Notes: generated from the sequence alone by a model not told the origin. A DNA stretch of 64,000 bases from Cyanidium caldarium (GCA_026184775.1 JANCYW010000016.1:1-64000); one strand, 5' to 3'. Shown: positions 39,123-51,492, counted from the stretch's first letter. Program-made: numbers and translations.

Positions 39123-39937
39123 ATGGGCGGGAGGTCTCGGTGCGCTTGGATGGGCGCGGTGTCGATTCGAGAGGGATCGCGGTGCAGAATGTCGGTGGCG
39201 GCCGACGTTGAGCACGTGTGTTTTCTGGTGCACGGGTTGCACGGCTCGCCGCGCGATTTCCGCTACATGGAGTGGGCGTTGCATCAGACGCATCCGGGGG
39301 TTCGAGTGCACGCGGTGCGATGCAATGAGCGGCGCACGCATGATGGCGTCGATGCCGGTGGTCAGCGGGTGGCGCGGGAGGTGCAACAGGTGCTGCAGCA
39401 GTGCGGCGAGCGGGTGCAGTACGTGTCGCTGGTGGGTTACTCGTTGGGCGGACTGTACGTGCGACGAGCGGTGGTGGATTTGGTGGACGAGCGTACCGGT
39501 CGCATAGCTGGTGCCCGTGCGCACACCCTCATGCTGGTCACGGTGCCGCATTTGGGCGTGCGCTCGTACGGCCTGTGGCGATACTTGCCGCGATGGCTGC
39601 TGCGGGTGGCGGCCGGTTGGCTGGTCGGTCGCACCGGCCGCGAACTGATGCTGGCCGACGCCGCCGACACTCCGCCCGGCACGTCCAATGAGCCCATACT
39701 GTTGCGCATGGCCACCGACCGTCGGTATCAGCGGGCGCTGCAAGTGTTCGCCGTGCGGGTGCTGGTGGGCAACGTCGCCTACGATTGGATGGTGAATGCG
39801 GGCACGGCGCTGTCGTTGGCGCGGCTGCAGGGTGTGGTGGCGGTGCGCGCCCACCATCTCCCGCATGCACGTCGGTTACGCCAATTGCCGCAGACGAAAA
39901 TATGGCACGTAGGAGAGGAGCACTCCCTAGAGGAAAA

Positions 39938-39975
<38 letters not shown>

Positions 39976-40382
39976 AAGGCGATCGCGGTGTGCTGGCGTG
40001 GCCGTGGCTGCTGGCGATGATGTGGTGGTCGGCGTGGAATACGTTGCTGGGGGCCATGGCCGCCGCCGTGGCGTTGAGTAGCAAATGGCGCCATCGCCCA
40101 CAGGCGTCAGCTGCGGGAAGGACGGCGCGAGCGCCCGACCGGTTGCGCCTCGAGCGGCGCATCGCCGCGGCACTCTCGGCTGTGGGTTGGGAGCGCATCG
40201 GCGTCGAGTTTGCCATGGGCTGGTTGATACCGGCGCATAACCGAGTGGTGGCCTGGAGTCGCAACCCGGTCGGCGCGTGGTTGTGGCAGAGCGGCCGCCC
40301 GGCGGTGCACTATTTGATCGAACGGATGCGGCTGACGGAGGCCGGCAAGGAGGCGGTAGAGATGGACGGAATGAAAGGATGA
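39123..40382 (+). CDS. Putative serine esterase/lipase, DUF676 type
   Basis: 419 residues, alpha/beta-hydrolase fold. The opening HVCFLVHGLHGSPRDFRYMEW supplies the oxyanion HG motif, and the nucleophile elbow is GYSLGG (about residue 109-114, Ser nucleophile), followed by LYVRRAV as in DUF676 proteins such as yeast ROG1. The rest of the triad is likely in MLVTVPHLGVR and WHVGEEHSLEE regions but cannot be fixed by eye. A tract of twelve Ala coded by GCC codons lies at about 39941-39973, then a hydrophobic segment (WPWLLAMMWWSAWNTLLGAM) that could anchor it to a membrane. Likely a monoglyceride or phospholipid hydrolase. Starts at 39150 or 39189 are also possible. Confidence 0.8.
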
Positions 40383-40610
40383 ATTCGGCGACGTGGAGGA
40401 GGAGGAGGAGGAGAAGCACGAGAGTCTCAGGCATTCAGAGACACCGCACCGCTAACAGCCGTCATTTATCGACAGGGATCATCCCGTGTTTCCTGTGCAC
40501 CGAAGTACGTATCGGTACACCCACGCCCGCACATCCCCCATTCGTGTACATCGCCCTCCATGCGGCCACATTCACTACGCTTCTCTTCTCCTCCTTTCTT
40601 TCCCTTCCCT

Positions 40611-42092
40611 TTAGTTGGCGACCATGTAGGCCTCTTCGGGCAGATTGATCACCAGCGACTTGAGTTTGGTCATCGCCTCGATGCTCCACTTGGCGCCCTG
40701 CGCGTTGATGCCCGAATCCTTGTGGCCCAGGAACAGAAAGTGGTCCGGCCCGCGGGCAGGCGCGCCGTTGACCTGAACGGTGCCGGCGGTCATGCGCGAT
40801 GCCACGATAATCGCCTGATTCACGTTTTGCGTGAACACGCAGCCCTGCAATCCGTACCGCAACCGGTTGGCGTACTGCACCGCCTCGTCCACGCTCTTCA
40901 CCCGCATCACCGGCAGGACGGGCGCAAACGGCTCCTCCCAGGCCAAGCGCATCTCCTCGGTGACGCGATCTACCACCAGCGGGTACACCAGGTTGCCGTC
41001 GCGCCGAAACTCCGTCAGCCACTGCGCACCTTTCTGTTTGGCATCCATCGCCAGCGCCTCGGCGTTGTCGGCGGCGTTGCGATCGATCAGCGCGGTCACC
41101 TCGCAGTCGTCCTCGGGGCGGCCCACGGTCAGCTTGCGCGTGCCCGCCAGCACCTTTTCCAGCAGCGCGTCGGCCACCTCCTGCACGACCAGCACCAACT
41201 TGACGGCGGTGCAGCGCTGGCCGGAATAGGAAAAGGCGCCCGACACGATACACTTGGCGGCCACGTCCAGATCCGCGTCCGCACACACGATGGCCGCGTC
41301 CTTGCCACCCAGCTCCATCTGCAACGGGATCATGTGCGCCTTCTTGGCCACCTCCAATCCGATGTTGCCGCCGGTGAACGAGATGCAATTGCACAGCGGG
41401 TGCGTCACCAGGTAGTCGCCGATCTCGGAGCCGCGGCCGGACACGAAATTCACCACCCCGGCCGGCACTCCGGCAAAGTGGAAAGCGGCAGTCAGGTACA
41501 GCGCCGCCACTGCGCCTTGTGTCGGACCCTTGACCACGCAGGTGTTGCCGGCGATGAGCGCCGGGGCCACCTTGGAGCCGGTCAAGTTGCACGGGTAATT
41601 AAACGGGCCCTGCGCCAGCACCACCCCCAGCGGCACCCGCTGCACCAAACACAGCTTCTTACGCGGCTGGCCGGTGAACGAGTCCGCAGTGAGCAGCTGG
41701 CCCTCCATGCGCACGCCCTCCTCGGCGATGTAGTCGCAGAGGTCGGCGGTGCGCAGCACTTCCTGTTTGGAGGCGGAGACGTTCTTGGCCACTTCGCGCA
41801 GAATGACCCCACCGATTTCATCGGCGTGTTCGCGGAGGATGGCAGCCGCTTTGTGCAGATATTCGGCGCGCTTCCACAACGGCACCCGACACCAGCTACG
41901 CTGCGCCTTGGTGGCCGCCTGATACGCCGCGTCGATCTGCTCGCGGGACGCGGCCTGGATGGTGTATGTCGGCGTGCCGTCAAACGGCGTCTGGCCGGTG
42001 ATGGTACGGCCGCTGTCCGACAGCACGAATTCGCCATTGATGAGCAGGAAATAGGTGGTGTCCTTGTGAATGGGGGCGAAGATGTCGCCCAT
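40611..42092 (-). CDS. GAPN: NADP-dependent non-phosphorylating glyceraldehyde-3-phosphate dehydrogenase
   Basis: 493 residues, ALDH superfamily (ALDH11). It oxidises glyceraldehyde-3-phosphate directly to 3-phosphoglycerate, giving cytosolic NADPH, and in plants works with triose phosphate export from the plastid. Evidence: the general base Glu in LQMELGGKDA, the nucleophile Cys in SYSGQRCTAVK, the cofactor loop ISFTGGNIGLEVAKKA, and the GAPN-type AQGPFNYPCNLTGSKVAPALIAGN. The C-terminus (GINAQGAKWSIEAMTKLKSLVINLP) closely follows plant GAPN. ATG at 42092 fits the plant N-terminus. No transit peptide is seen, so it is cytosolic. It is divergent from ATP synthase beta. Confidence 0.95.
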   Translation of the reverse strand: MGDIFAPIHKDTTYFLLINGEFVLSDSGRTITGQTPFDGTPTYTIQAASREQIDAAYQAATKAQRSWCRVPLWKRAEYLHKAAAILREHADEIGGVILREVAKNVSASKQEVLRTADLCDYIAEEGVRMEGQLLTADSFTGQPRKKLCLVQRVPLGVVLAQGPFNYPCNLTGSKVAPALIAGNTCVVKGPTQGAVAALYLTAAFHFAGVPAGVVNFVSGRGSEIGDYLVTHPLCNCISFTGGNIGLEVAKKAHMIPLQMELGGKDAAIVCADADLDVAAKCIVSGAFSYSGQRCTAVKLVLVVQEVADALLEKVLAGTRKLTVGRPEDDCEVTALIDRNAADNAEALAMDAKQKGAQWLTEFRRDGNLVYPLVVDRVTEEMRLAWEEPFAPVLPVMRVKSVDEAVQYANRLRYGLQGCVFTQNVNQAIIVASRMTAGTVQVNGAPARGPDHFLFLGHKDSGINAQGAKWSIEAMTKLKSLVINLPEEAYMVAN

Positions 42093-44669
<2,577 letters not shown>

Positions 44670-44743
44670 ACGATGCGGAGATGAGGATGAGTGAATCGTC
44701 GTCGTCGCCGTCGCCGTCGCCGCCGTCGAGGGCGTAGGCACGT

Positions 44744-44938
44744 TTACAACTTTTCGGGCGGTCGCTGGGTGAGCAGCAGGCCGAGGCGTTTCTTGGTGGT
44801 GAAGCGCTCGCGGGAGAAGCGGTCGTCCGGGCTAAAGCGCGCTGGATGCGCCGTGACAGTCGGTTCATGACACGTGGGACACGATTTTTGAAGCGTGTAC
44901 CCGTGCTGCTTGTCCCGGGAGCACCGCATCAGGTACAT
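44744..44938 (-). CDS. NOP10: H/ACA snoRNP protein NOP10
   Basis: 64 residues, exactly the family length. NOP10 is part of the H/ACA pseudouridylation complex with dyskerin, GAR1 and NHP2 and acts in the nucleolus. The hallmark [17 protein letters not shown] is present, followed by [12 protein letters not shown] matching the usual KKRFxxLxTQ. It starts MYLMRC. Three cysteines (C6, C18, C21, the last two as CPTC) recall the zinc ribbon of archaeal Nop10, which most eukaryotes have lost. It is convergent with ATP2, 74 bp away. Confidence 0.95.
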   Translation of the reverse strand: MYLMRCSRDKQHGYTLQKSCPTCHEPTVTAHPARFSPDDRFSRERFTTKKRLGLLLTQRPPEKL

Positions 44939-45202
44939 GGTCCGGAGGTGCCGTGGATTGAGCAGGCCGGAGCGGTTTTTCCAAGAGGAGTTTACCGCGA
45001 GCAAGAAGCACGATAGAGCGATGGATATGTGATGACCCGCACTGTCCACTCTCACAGCCGTCGCCCGTGCGATCCGTTCCTCGACGCGATGCACCGGCGA
45101 CAGCCCGGGTGGCGGGCACCGCCCGCGCCGATCCGGGCGCGTCGACGCAACCCGCCCGGCGAATCATCACGCTCGCCACGACGCGTTCCCCTTTGTGCGG
45201 TG

Positions 45203-46021
45203 ATGGGCTTCGTCAACCTGTTCGCTCCGCTACAACGCTCCCAATCCCACGCTCAAACATGCATTCGACCTTCTTCCCTCTCCACACGCAGTCGCCGCCC
45301 TCGCTTCTCCTTCTCCATGCTTTTTCACTGGGGTGCGCGGGCGGCCACCGAGCAACGGCGCAAAGCGTTGGAGCGACTGTTCCAGGAGCGCCCGTTCGCA
45401 CCGGAGTGGCCGTACAGTGCGGCCGACTTTGACCGGTTGGATAATTCAGTGGACGACGCCTTTTACGCTTATCCGCGCCTGGTGACGCATATCGACGATG
45501 CGGCTATCGCGGCGCTGACCGATTACTACCGCCGCACGCTGCGCGACGATACCGATCTGCTGGATCTGTGTTCGTCGTGGGTGTCGCACCTGCCGGACAC
45601 GTATCGCGGTCGTCGTGTCGTCGGATTGGGAATGAACGCCGAGGAGTTGCAGCGCAACCCGCAGTTGACCGAATGGGTGGCGTGCGACCTGAATCGGCAG
45701 CCGCGACTGCCGTTCAGCGACGCCTCCTTCGACTATGTCACGTGCGTGGTGTCGGTCGACTACCTCACCCGGCCGCTGGAGGTGTTCCGGGAGATCGGAC
45801 GGGTGTTGCGGCCCGGCGGCATGTGCATCGTGTCGCAGTCCAATCGGTGTTTCATGCAAAAGGCCATCGCGCTGTGGCTCTCCACCAACGACGTGGAGCA
45901 CGCGTACATCATCGGGTCGTACTTTCACTACGCGGGCGGTTTTGAGAACATTCAGGCGCGGGATATCACCCGCGGGGCGGGCGATCCGATGTTTGTGGTG
46001 TGCGCTACCCGCCAAGCCTGA
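45203..46021 (+). CDS. Class I SAM-dependent methyltransferase, probably plastid-targeted
   Basis: 272 residues from the ATG at 45203. That start gives MGFVNLF followed by Ser/Arg-rich sequence; an early Phe is characteristic of red algal plastid transit peptides. Starts at 45032 or 45317 (MLFHWGARA) are alternatives. The domain is a methyltransferase type 11 fold: DLLDLCSSWVSHLP replaces the usual LDLGCG, then VVGLGMNAEELQRNP, VACDLN, and LPFSDASFDYVTCVVSVDYLTRPLEVFREIGRVLRPGG in several steps. I recall algal and plant relatives with the same SSW motif but no known substrate. Neighbours give no pathway clue. Confidence 0.78.
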   Translation: MGFVNLFAPLQRSQSHAQTCIRPSSLSTRSRRPRFSFSMLFHWGARAATEQRRKALERLFQERPFAPEWPYSAADFDRLDNSVDDAFYAYPRLVTHIDDAAIAALTDYYRRTLRDDTDLLDLCSSWVSHLPDTYRGRRVVGLGMNAEELQRNPQLTEWVACDLNRQPRLPFSDASFDYVTCVVSVDYLTRPLEVFREIGRVLRPGGMCIVSQSNRCFMQKAIALWLSTNDVEHAYIIGSYFHYAGGFENIQARDITRGAGDPMFVVCATRQA

Positions 46022-46066
46022 AGCGAGCAAGCGGGGAAGGATGCGGGCGACGCGACGACTTTTCAT

Positions 46067-47761
46067 TTATGCCGAGGGCGTGGCGGTGGCCGGCTCCTCC
46101 GGCTTCTGCTGCGATTTGTCGGAGCGGTGCGCGTGCCGGAACATCGACGAGAAGAACGCTTTGTCGCGACGGTCCTGTTCGCGCAGCGCGCGTTTCACTT
46201 CGCGCAGCCGGCGGGCGGCCGCTGCATTGTCCGGCTCCACTTCTAGCAGGCGCCGGAGGTCGCGCTCGGCGCCTTCGTAGTCGCCGCGCTGGGCCATCGC
46301 CCCGGCCCGCCGAAACAGCGCTTTCGGCTGGGAGGTCTCGTGCTCCAGCACCTTGTTACACATCTCGAGAACCTTGTCGGGGCGCTGCTGCTTGTCGTAC
46401 ACCGCCGCCAGGTTCAGTCGAGCAGCGCGCACCAGTTCCGCCGCTTGCGCTTTCAGTTCTGGCGGCAGATCCGAATCGTAGTTGAACGCGTTGACGATAA
46501 AGTCGTAGTGCGGCTGGGCGCGCGCCACCTGCCCCTGCTTGAACAGCGCATTGCCCAGTTGTTTGTGGCGTTGCGCCGCCGCCAGCTTCTCCTCTGGCGA
46601 CATTTCGTACGTCTGCTGGCCGTTGGTGAAGCTGCGCAACACCACCTCATACACCATTGGCAGCGATAACGACTCGCGTGGCACCGCGGCATCGGCGTAG
46701 GCGGCATCGTGGATGGTCACCTGCGCGCGCTCGCCTTTCTTCATGCGCGACAGCGCCACCTCCAAACCCCAGCAGGTGATGCTGCCGTCGCCGAGCACCA
46801 ACTCGCGCTCCGGCTCGCCGTTGATCGCCACCGTGCAACGCGCGTCGATCTCGTTCGGTCGCTCCCATCCATCGCCCTCGTCCAGCGTCTTCACGGTGAC
46901 CTGGCCATCGGCCAGCGTCTTGGTGGTGAACCATTTCTCTAAACGCACCTCGATGGTGCTGCTGCGGTCATCGTCGTCGGCGGTGGGCACCGGCAAGTCG
47001 CGAAACTCGCGCGCATACTCGGCACGACACTCCAGCCGCGCCACCGCACCCTTCTTCATCCCCCGCAGCGTCCGATGCAACGCCCGCGGAATAAACGGCG
47101 ATGTGCCGCTCAGGTTCGGCTCGCGCTCCATCACGTAGGTGCGAGTGATGGGAGTCGCTTCCGGCACCGGCTGCCCGCCCACTGCCACCAACTGGTAGTG
47201 CACCAGCAGTTCGTCGCCATCGCGCGGGTGCTCCCACCCGCTGCCCTCGTCGATGGTCTTGCGAATCACGCCGCCGTCCTGGAACAGGTCGCGCACGCTC
47301 TTCCACGACAGCAACTCGATCTCGAACACCAGCGTGGCATCGGGCGGTATGTTGGGCGGCGCGCCCGCCTCACCGTACGCGTACGCCGGCGCGATGGTGA
47401 ACTCGGCCAGCTCACCCTTGGCCATCGAACGTACCGCCACGTCCCAGCCCTTGATCACGCTGCCGCTATCCAGCTTGAATTCGAACGGCTCATCACGGTC
47501 GCGCGACGAGTCGAACTGCGTGCCGTCCGCCTGCAACCGCCCCACGTAGTGCACGCTCACCTCGTCGCCCGACTCGGGCCGCTCCCACGACGTCTTCGAA
47601 CGCCGCACCACGCGCTTCACCACACCACCATCACCGGTCAGATCGCCCTCCGTGCGCATGGACGGCGGCGAGGTGTCCTCCATCACGTCGTCCACCGACG
47701 CCGCCGATGTCGTCTCCGACCGATCGTGCATCTCCGCCTGTTTACCTGCCATATCGCTCAT
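46067..47761 (-). CDS. FKBP-type peptidyl-prolyl isomerase with TPR domain
   Basis: 564 residues, the size and order of plant FKBP62/65 (ROF1/2) and animal FKBP4/5. Three FKBP domains follow each other: the first (about 45-155) is complete with HYVGRLQADGTQFDSS, VIKGWDVAVRSM and YAYGE, and should be active. The second (about 160-275) and third (about 280-375) are degenerate. A three-repeat TPR domain (about 395-520) has the QLGNALFKQG and NLAAVYDKQ helices and the K-x(2)-x-R carboxylate clamp (KALFRRAGA), so it should bind the HSP90 C-terminus. The role is as HSP90 co-chaperone, perhaps in heat response. Confidence 0.93.
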   Translation of the reverse strand: MSDMAGKQAEMHDRSETTSAASVDDVMEDTSPPSMRTEGDLTGDGGVVKRVVRRSKTSWERPESGDEVSVHYVGRLQADGTQFDSSRDRDEPFEFKLDSGSVIKGWDVAVRSMAKGELAEFTIAPAYAYGEAGAPPNIPPDATLVFEIELLSWKSVRDLFQDGGVIRKTIDEGSGWEHPRDGDELLVHYQLVAVGGQPVPEATPITRTYVMEREPNLSGTSPFIPRALHRTLRGMKKGAVARLECRAEYAREFRDLPVPTADDDDRSSTIEVRLEKWFTTKTLADGQVTVKTLDEGDGWERPNEIDARCTVAINGEPERELVLGDGSITCWGLEVALSRMKKGERAQVTIHDAAYADAAVPRESLSLPMVYEVVLRSFTNGQQTYEMSPEEKLAAAQRHKQLGNALFKQGQVARAQPHYDFIVNAFNYDSDLPPELKAQAAELVRAARLNLAAVYDKQQRPDKVLEMCNKVLEHETSQPKALFRRAGAMAQRGDYEGAERDLRRLLEVEPDNAAAARRLREVKRALREQDRRDKAFFSSMFRHAHRSDKSQQKPEEPATATPSA

Positions 47762-47979
47762 AACGACTGTGGAAAAGAAGAGAGATCAAGAGAGAAAGCG
47801 CGCGACGCACTCGAACGAGCAACAACGTTCGACGTTGCGACGGTTGTGGTGGCGGTGGTCGATCGTCTACAAGTGGTGTTCCCCGCCGGACACGCCCAAG
47901 CGACCACACGAGCGGAAGCGCCCGGAACGCGAACGACGCGCTGCGATTCCGCGGGAAACGATCGACGTGCCCAGACGTG

Positions 47980-48511
47980 ATGATGAGGCGCACCGCGGAA
48001 TGCGTCGTGCGAAGCGGGTGGCGTGTAGGGGGAGATGGGCTGGACGGTGCATGGCCGCCCACCGCCGACACCCCTATTCACGCTCTCTATCCTCTTCTTC
48101 CCCTCCGCCCCTATGATGAGGCGCACCGCGGAATGCGTCGTGCGAAGCGGGTGGCGTGTAGGGGGAGATGGGCTGGACGGTGCATGGCCGCCCACCGCCG
48201 ACACCCCTATTCACGCTCTCTATCCTCTTCTTCCCCTCCGCCCCTATGATGAGGCGCACCGCGGAATGCGTCGTGCGAAGCGGGTGGCGTGTAGGGGGAG
48301 ATGGGCTGGACGGTGCATGGCCGCCCACCGCCGACACCCCTATTCACGCTCTCTATCCTCTTCTTCCCCTCCGCCCCTATGATGAGGCGCACCGCGGAAT
48401 GCGTCGTGCGAAGCGGGTGGCGTGTAGGGGGAGATGGGCTGGACGGTGCATGGCCGCCCACCGCCGACACCCCTATTCACGCTCTCTATCCTCTTCTTCC
48501 CCTCCGCCCCT
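47980..48511. repeat. 133-bp tandem array, four complete copies
   Basis: Units begin ATGATGAGGCGCACCGCGGA at 47980, 48113, 48246 and 48379 and appear identical. The array lies between the FKBP start and the MED31 stop, so it occupies the promoter side of FKBP. The unit includes GATGGGCTGGACGGTGCATG and a pyrimidine-rich CTCTCTATCCTCTTCTTCCC tail. Every frame is open through it and none looks coding. Confidence 0.95.
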
Positions 48512-48529
48512 GCTCCCTAGGTCTCTCTC

Positions 48530-48931
48530 CTAGGTCTCTGCAAAATAGAGCAGGCGGGGATATTCGCGAGCGTAGAGCACGAGCTGCTGCTCACAGAAGG
48601 CGGCAAACTCCGGGCGCTTCATGGCGTCCCGGAACTCGGCATACTGTAGCCGCTCCAAGAAGAACAGGGAAAGTGGGTAGGATAGTCGTTCGGTGAGCGT
48701 TGGCTGCGTCCGCCACCGTTGCAGGCCCTGCAGCATGGCCAGCGCCGCCGGCGAGTCAAAGTAGCGAGTTTGGCACAGGTAGGCCACGTACGCGGGTGAG
48801 GCCAGCGCGTCGACAAACCGCCGCTCCGCCTCATGCCGAGACGATGGGGTCAGTGACGGAGGTGCGTCGGTCGGGACAGCGACAGAGGTGTCCTCTTTTG
48901 TGCGTCGACGCGTGCTCGCCTTCCGCTTCAT
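48530..48931 (-). CDS. MED31: Mediator complex subunit 31 (SOH1)
   Basis: 133 residues. MED31 is a small, highly conserved subunit of the Mediator middle module that links RNA polymerase II to regulators. The first 30 residues are basic and low-complexity. The core has the family landmarks: ERRFVDALASPAYVAYLCQTRYFDSPAALAML in steps, LQRWRTQP, LSYPLSLFFLERLQYAEFRDAM, and a FCEQQ...YPRLL end. ATG at 48931 directly precedes the basic tail. Divergent from the aminopeptidase gene across about 180 bp. The 3' end lies close to the 133-bp array. Confidence 0.9.
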   Translation of the reverse strand: MKRKASTRRRTKEDTSVAVPTDAPPSLTPSSRHEAERRFVDALASPAYVAYLCQTRYFDSPAALAMLQGLQRWRTQPTLTERLSYPLSLFFLERLQYAEFRDAMKRPEFAAFCEQQLVLYAREYPRLLYFAET

Positions 48932-49113
48932 AGTATGCAACTCGACACGTCCAGCTTTATATCTCACGCCTGTTGTGCATGCCCTCTCGTGCCGCGACGT
49001 TCGACCAGCGGCGACCTGCCTCCCTTCCGAGGCGCTCGAGTCCCAACGCTCCCCGTTTGCTCGGTCGTTCCCGCTTCCCCTCAAGCACGCACGCACGCAC
49101 GCACGCACGCGCT

Positions 49114-50538
49114 ATGCCCACCGATCGAGAGTTGCAGATAGCGCAGGCGTTGCTCGATTATATTCACCGCTCGCCGTCGCCTTTTCACGCAGTGCAGAAT
49201 GCGGTGCAGCGACTGGAGCAGGCAGGGTTCCGGGAGCTGCCCGAGAGCGTGCCATGGCACGGGCGCCTGCGACCGGGCGGACAGTACTACCTCGTCCGCA
49301 ACGGTACCACGCTGGCAGCTTTCTGTATCGGCAGTGATTGCGCGGCCACGCGCGGTGAAGCGTGTGCGTTCCATGTGGTGGGCGCGCACACCGACTCGCC
49401 GTGCCTGCGGCTCAAGCCGCGCACCGCCACCAGCGCGCAGGGATACCTGCAGACGGCGGTGGAGTGTTATGGCGGCGGCCTGTGGTACACCTGGTTCGAT
49501 CGCGATTTAACCTGTGCCGGTCGCGTTATGGTGCGTGCGGCTGACGGGCGTTGTGAACCACGGCTGGTGCACGTGCCGCGACCGGTGCTGCGAGTGCCGT
49601 CGCTGGCGATCCATCTGGACCGCGACGTGAACGCCGGTTTCGCGCCCAACAAGCAGACGCACCTGTTGCCGGTGCTGGCGCTGCACGACGTCGACACGCC
49701 AGATAGCAGCACCAAGGGTGGCGCGAAAAACCGGCACCATTCGGCGTTGTTGCAAGTGCTCGCCGAAGCGTTGCCGGCGGATGGCGGTGCCGATGCCACG
49801 CCAAACGGCGGCCGGTGCGCGGCGGATCAGCTTCAGGACTTTGATCTGTGTCTGGCGGATGTGCAGCCGCCGACGATAGGCGGCGCCCATTCCGAATTCC
49901 TCTTCGCGCCGCGGCTGGACAATTTGCACTCCAGTTTCTGTGCTCTCGAGGCGCTCCTTCGCAGCGCCCGCTCGGACGACGCGGCCGCATCGGCGGTGCG
50001 GCTGATGGTGCTGTTCGACCACGAAGAGTGTGGCAGCGGCAGCGCGCAAGGTGCCGCGTCACCGCTGCTGGAGAGTCTCCTGCGACGCATTCTGGCCTGT
50101 CTCGCCCCGAATGCCGCCGTCCTGGAAGACCTCTATCAGGCGTCCGTGTCGCAGTCGTTGGTGATCAGCGCCGACATGGCGCACGCGGTGCATCCCAATT
50201 ACGCCGACCGCCACGAGACCGAACACCGTCCGCGACTGGGCGGCGGCCCGGTGCTCAAAGTGAACGGCAACCAGCGGTACGCCACCGACGCGGCCACGGC
50301 ACAAGCGATACGCACCGCTGCCGCCGCCTGCGAGCCGCCGGTGCCCCTGCAGGAATTCGTGGTGCGCAACGATATGCCCTGCGGCAGCACCATCGGCCCG
50401 ATCACCGCCGCCCGCACCGGCATACGCACCGTCGACCTAGGCGCACCCTCGCTCTCTATGCACTCGATCCGCGAGATGGCCCACGTGGCCGACGTCGACC
50501 ACACCGTCCGCCTGCTGCACCGCTTCTTCACCGCATAA
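49114..50538 (+). CDS. DNPEP: Aspartyl aminopeptidase (M18 family)
   Basis: 474 residues, the usual size. It removes N-terminal Asp and Glu from peptides in the cytosol as a dodecamer with two zinc ions per site. Metal and catalytic motifs are in order: HVVGAHTDSPCLRLKP (first His and catalytic Asp), DHEECGSGSAQGA (Glu pair) and SMHSIREMAHV (last His), with NDMPCGSTIGPI between. The N-terminus LLDYIHRSPSPFHAV is the family opening. I used the ATG right after an (ACGC)n microsatellite (about 49086-49110). An upstream in-frame ATG at 48979 would translate that microsatellite and is unlikely. Confidence 0.95.
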   Translation: MPTDRELQIAQALLDYIHRSPSPFHAVQNAVQRLEQAGFRELPESVPWHGRLRPGGQYYLVRNGTTLAAFCIGSDCAATRGEACAFHVVGAHTDSPCLRLKPRTATSAQGYLQTAVECYGGGLWYTWFDRDLTCAGRVMVRAADGRCEPRLVHVPRPVLRVPSLAIHLDRDVNAGFAPNKQTHLLPVLALHDVDTPDSSTKGGAKNRHHSALLQVLAEALPADGGADATPNGGRCAADQLQDFDLCLADVQPPTIGGAHSEFLFAPRLDNLHSSFCALEALLRSARSDDAAASAVRLMVLFDHEECGSGSAQGAASPLLESLLRRILACLAPNAAVLEDLYQASVSQSLVISADMAHAVHPNYADRHETEHRPRLGGGPVLKVNGNQRYATDAATAQAIRTAAAACEPPVPLQEFVVRNDMPCGSTIGPITAARTGIRTVDLGAPSLSMHSIREMAHVADVDHTVRLLHRFFTA

Positions 50539-50543
50539 ACTCC

Positions 50544-50780
50544 CTAACCTCTTCGCTCACCACCACACCCCCGTATCGCCGTACCCACCGCCAGAAAGAA
50601 CCCAAACACCGCCGCACCGCCTAGTGTCGCCCGCGTGGCCATGCCCACCCGCTGCGACACCGACAGGCTCCGGTAGCGCGCCGCGTCCAACCCGCCGAAC
50701 AACAACCCGAACGTCGCGCCCACCGCCCCGCCCAGTATCGCACCCGACTGCACCTTGCGCACACAAGCGTCATCGATCAT
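50544..50780 (-). CDS. MGR2: ROMO1/Mgr2 family mitochondrial inner-membrane protein
   Basis: 78 residues. Two hydrophobic Gly-rich helices (about 12-31 and 50-68) carry GAILGGAVGATFGLLFGG and ATLGGAAVFGFFLAVGTAIRGC, the ROMO1 pattern including the GTFGxFMAIGxxIRC-like end. In yeast the protein Mgr2 couples and gates the TIM23 presequence translocase; in animals ROMO1 also affects reactive oxygen. The start MIDDACVRKVQ fits the family's D-C-x-x-K-V opening. Its stop is 5 bp from the convergent aminopeptidase stop. Confidence 0.88.
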   Translation of the reverse strand: MIDDACVRKVQSGAILGGAVGATFGLLFGGLDAARYRSLSVSQRVGMATRATLGGAAVFGFFLAVGTAIRGCGGERRG

Positions 50781-50943
50781 GAGAAGAGGACAGACCGCAG
50801 CCGATCTACGTATGTGAATCGGCGGTTGTCCACCAGGTGTATCCCGTGGCCCCGCACCTCCTGTTCGCGTCGGCCAAACCGAACGGGAGACGACAGCGCG
50901 CGCGCGCGCCGTGCACCGTCGACGGCGCGTGCACGCAGACACG

Positions 50944-50986
<43 letters not shown>

Positions 50987-51065
50987 GATGAACGGTGGAG
51001 AGGAAAGAGAGAGAGCAGGAGGTAGAACGGAGGAAACGGAAGGGAAACGTAGAGCGTACCAAAAC

Positions 51066-51491
51066 ATGGAATCGTCTCCTGTCGATCCACCACCACCACC
51101 AACACCAACACTGCCTCTCTCTGCACGCTCCGGGGCGTCCACGGAACGGCTCGAGTCGATCCGTCGGGTAGCCGAGGAGGTGCAGCGGGCGCACCGCGGG
51201 CAACGCATCGAGTTTACCGACGATACGCTTATTCTGTTACACGAGGTGTTGCGGGAGTATGTGCAGCGCAAGTACGCCTACGACTTGGTGTGTTTCGGGC
51301 GACACGCCAGGCGCAGTACGATCACCCGGGCGGACGCGTTGTTGTGCGCGCGGCACAACGCCGACCTGCTGCGGGTGTTGTGTGATGAAGGGACAATGCG
51401 CATAACAGCTCGAGGTGACACCCCACCGACAGCCGCTCCCGACCCCGTTGAGGAGGAGCAGGAGGAGGCAGAGGCGGGCGGCCTCTTCTGA
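51066..51491 (+). CDS. CENP-S / MHF1-like histone-fold protein
   Basis: 141 residues. A single histone fold at about 30-105: helix 1 IRRVAEEVQRA, then FTDDTLILLHEVLREYVQRKYAYDLVCFGRHARRSTIT in pieces, and a last helix with DALLCARHNADLLRVL. The words FARHAKR-x-T-I-N and LLARR-x-N-x-LL of CENP-S have clear counterparts (CFGRHARRSTIT, LLCARHNADLL). CENP-S pairs with CENP-X; the pair works at kinetochores and with the FANCM helicase in fork repair. The acidic C-terminal tail is low-complexity. An in-frame ATG upstream near 50988 would add 26 residues after a (GA)n tract and seems less likely. CENP-X is not in the window. Confidence 0.82.
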   Translation: MESSPVDPPPPPTPTLPLSARSGASTERLESIRRVAEEVQRAHRGQRIEFTDDTLILLHEVLREYVQRKYAYDLVCFGRHARRSTITRADALLCARHNADLLRVLCDEGTMRITARGDTPPTAAPDPVEEEQEEAEAGGLF

Positions 51492-51492
51492 A

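Noticed and set aside
47977-48696. Overlapping frames within the 133-bp array
   Set aside because: All are translations of one repeated unit in shifting frames; none has a domain or a start with context.
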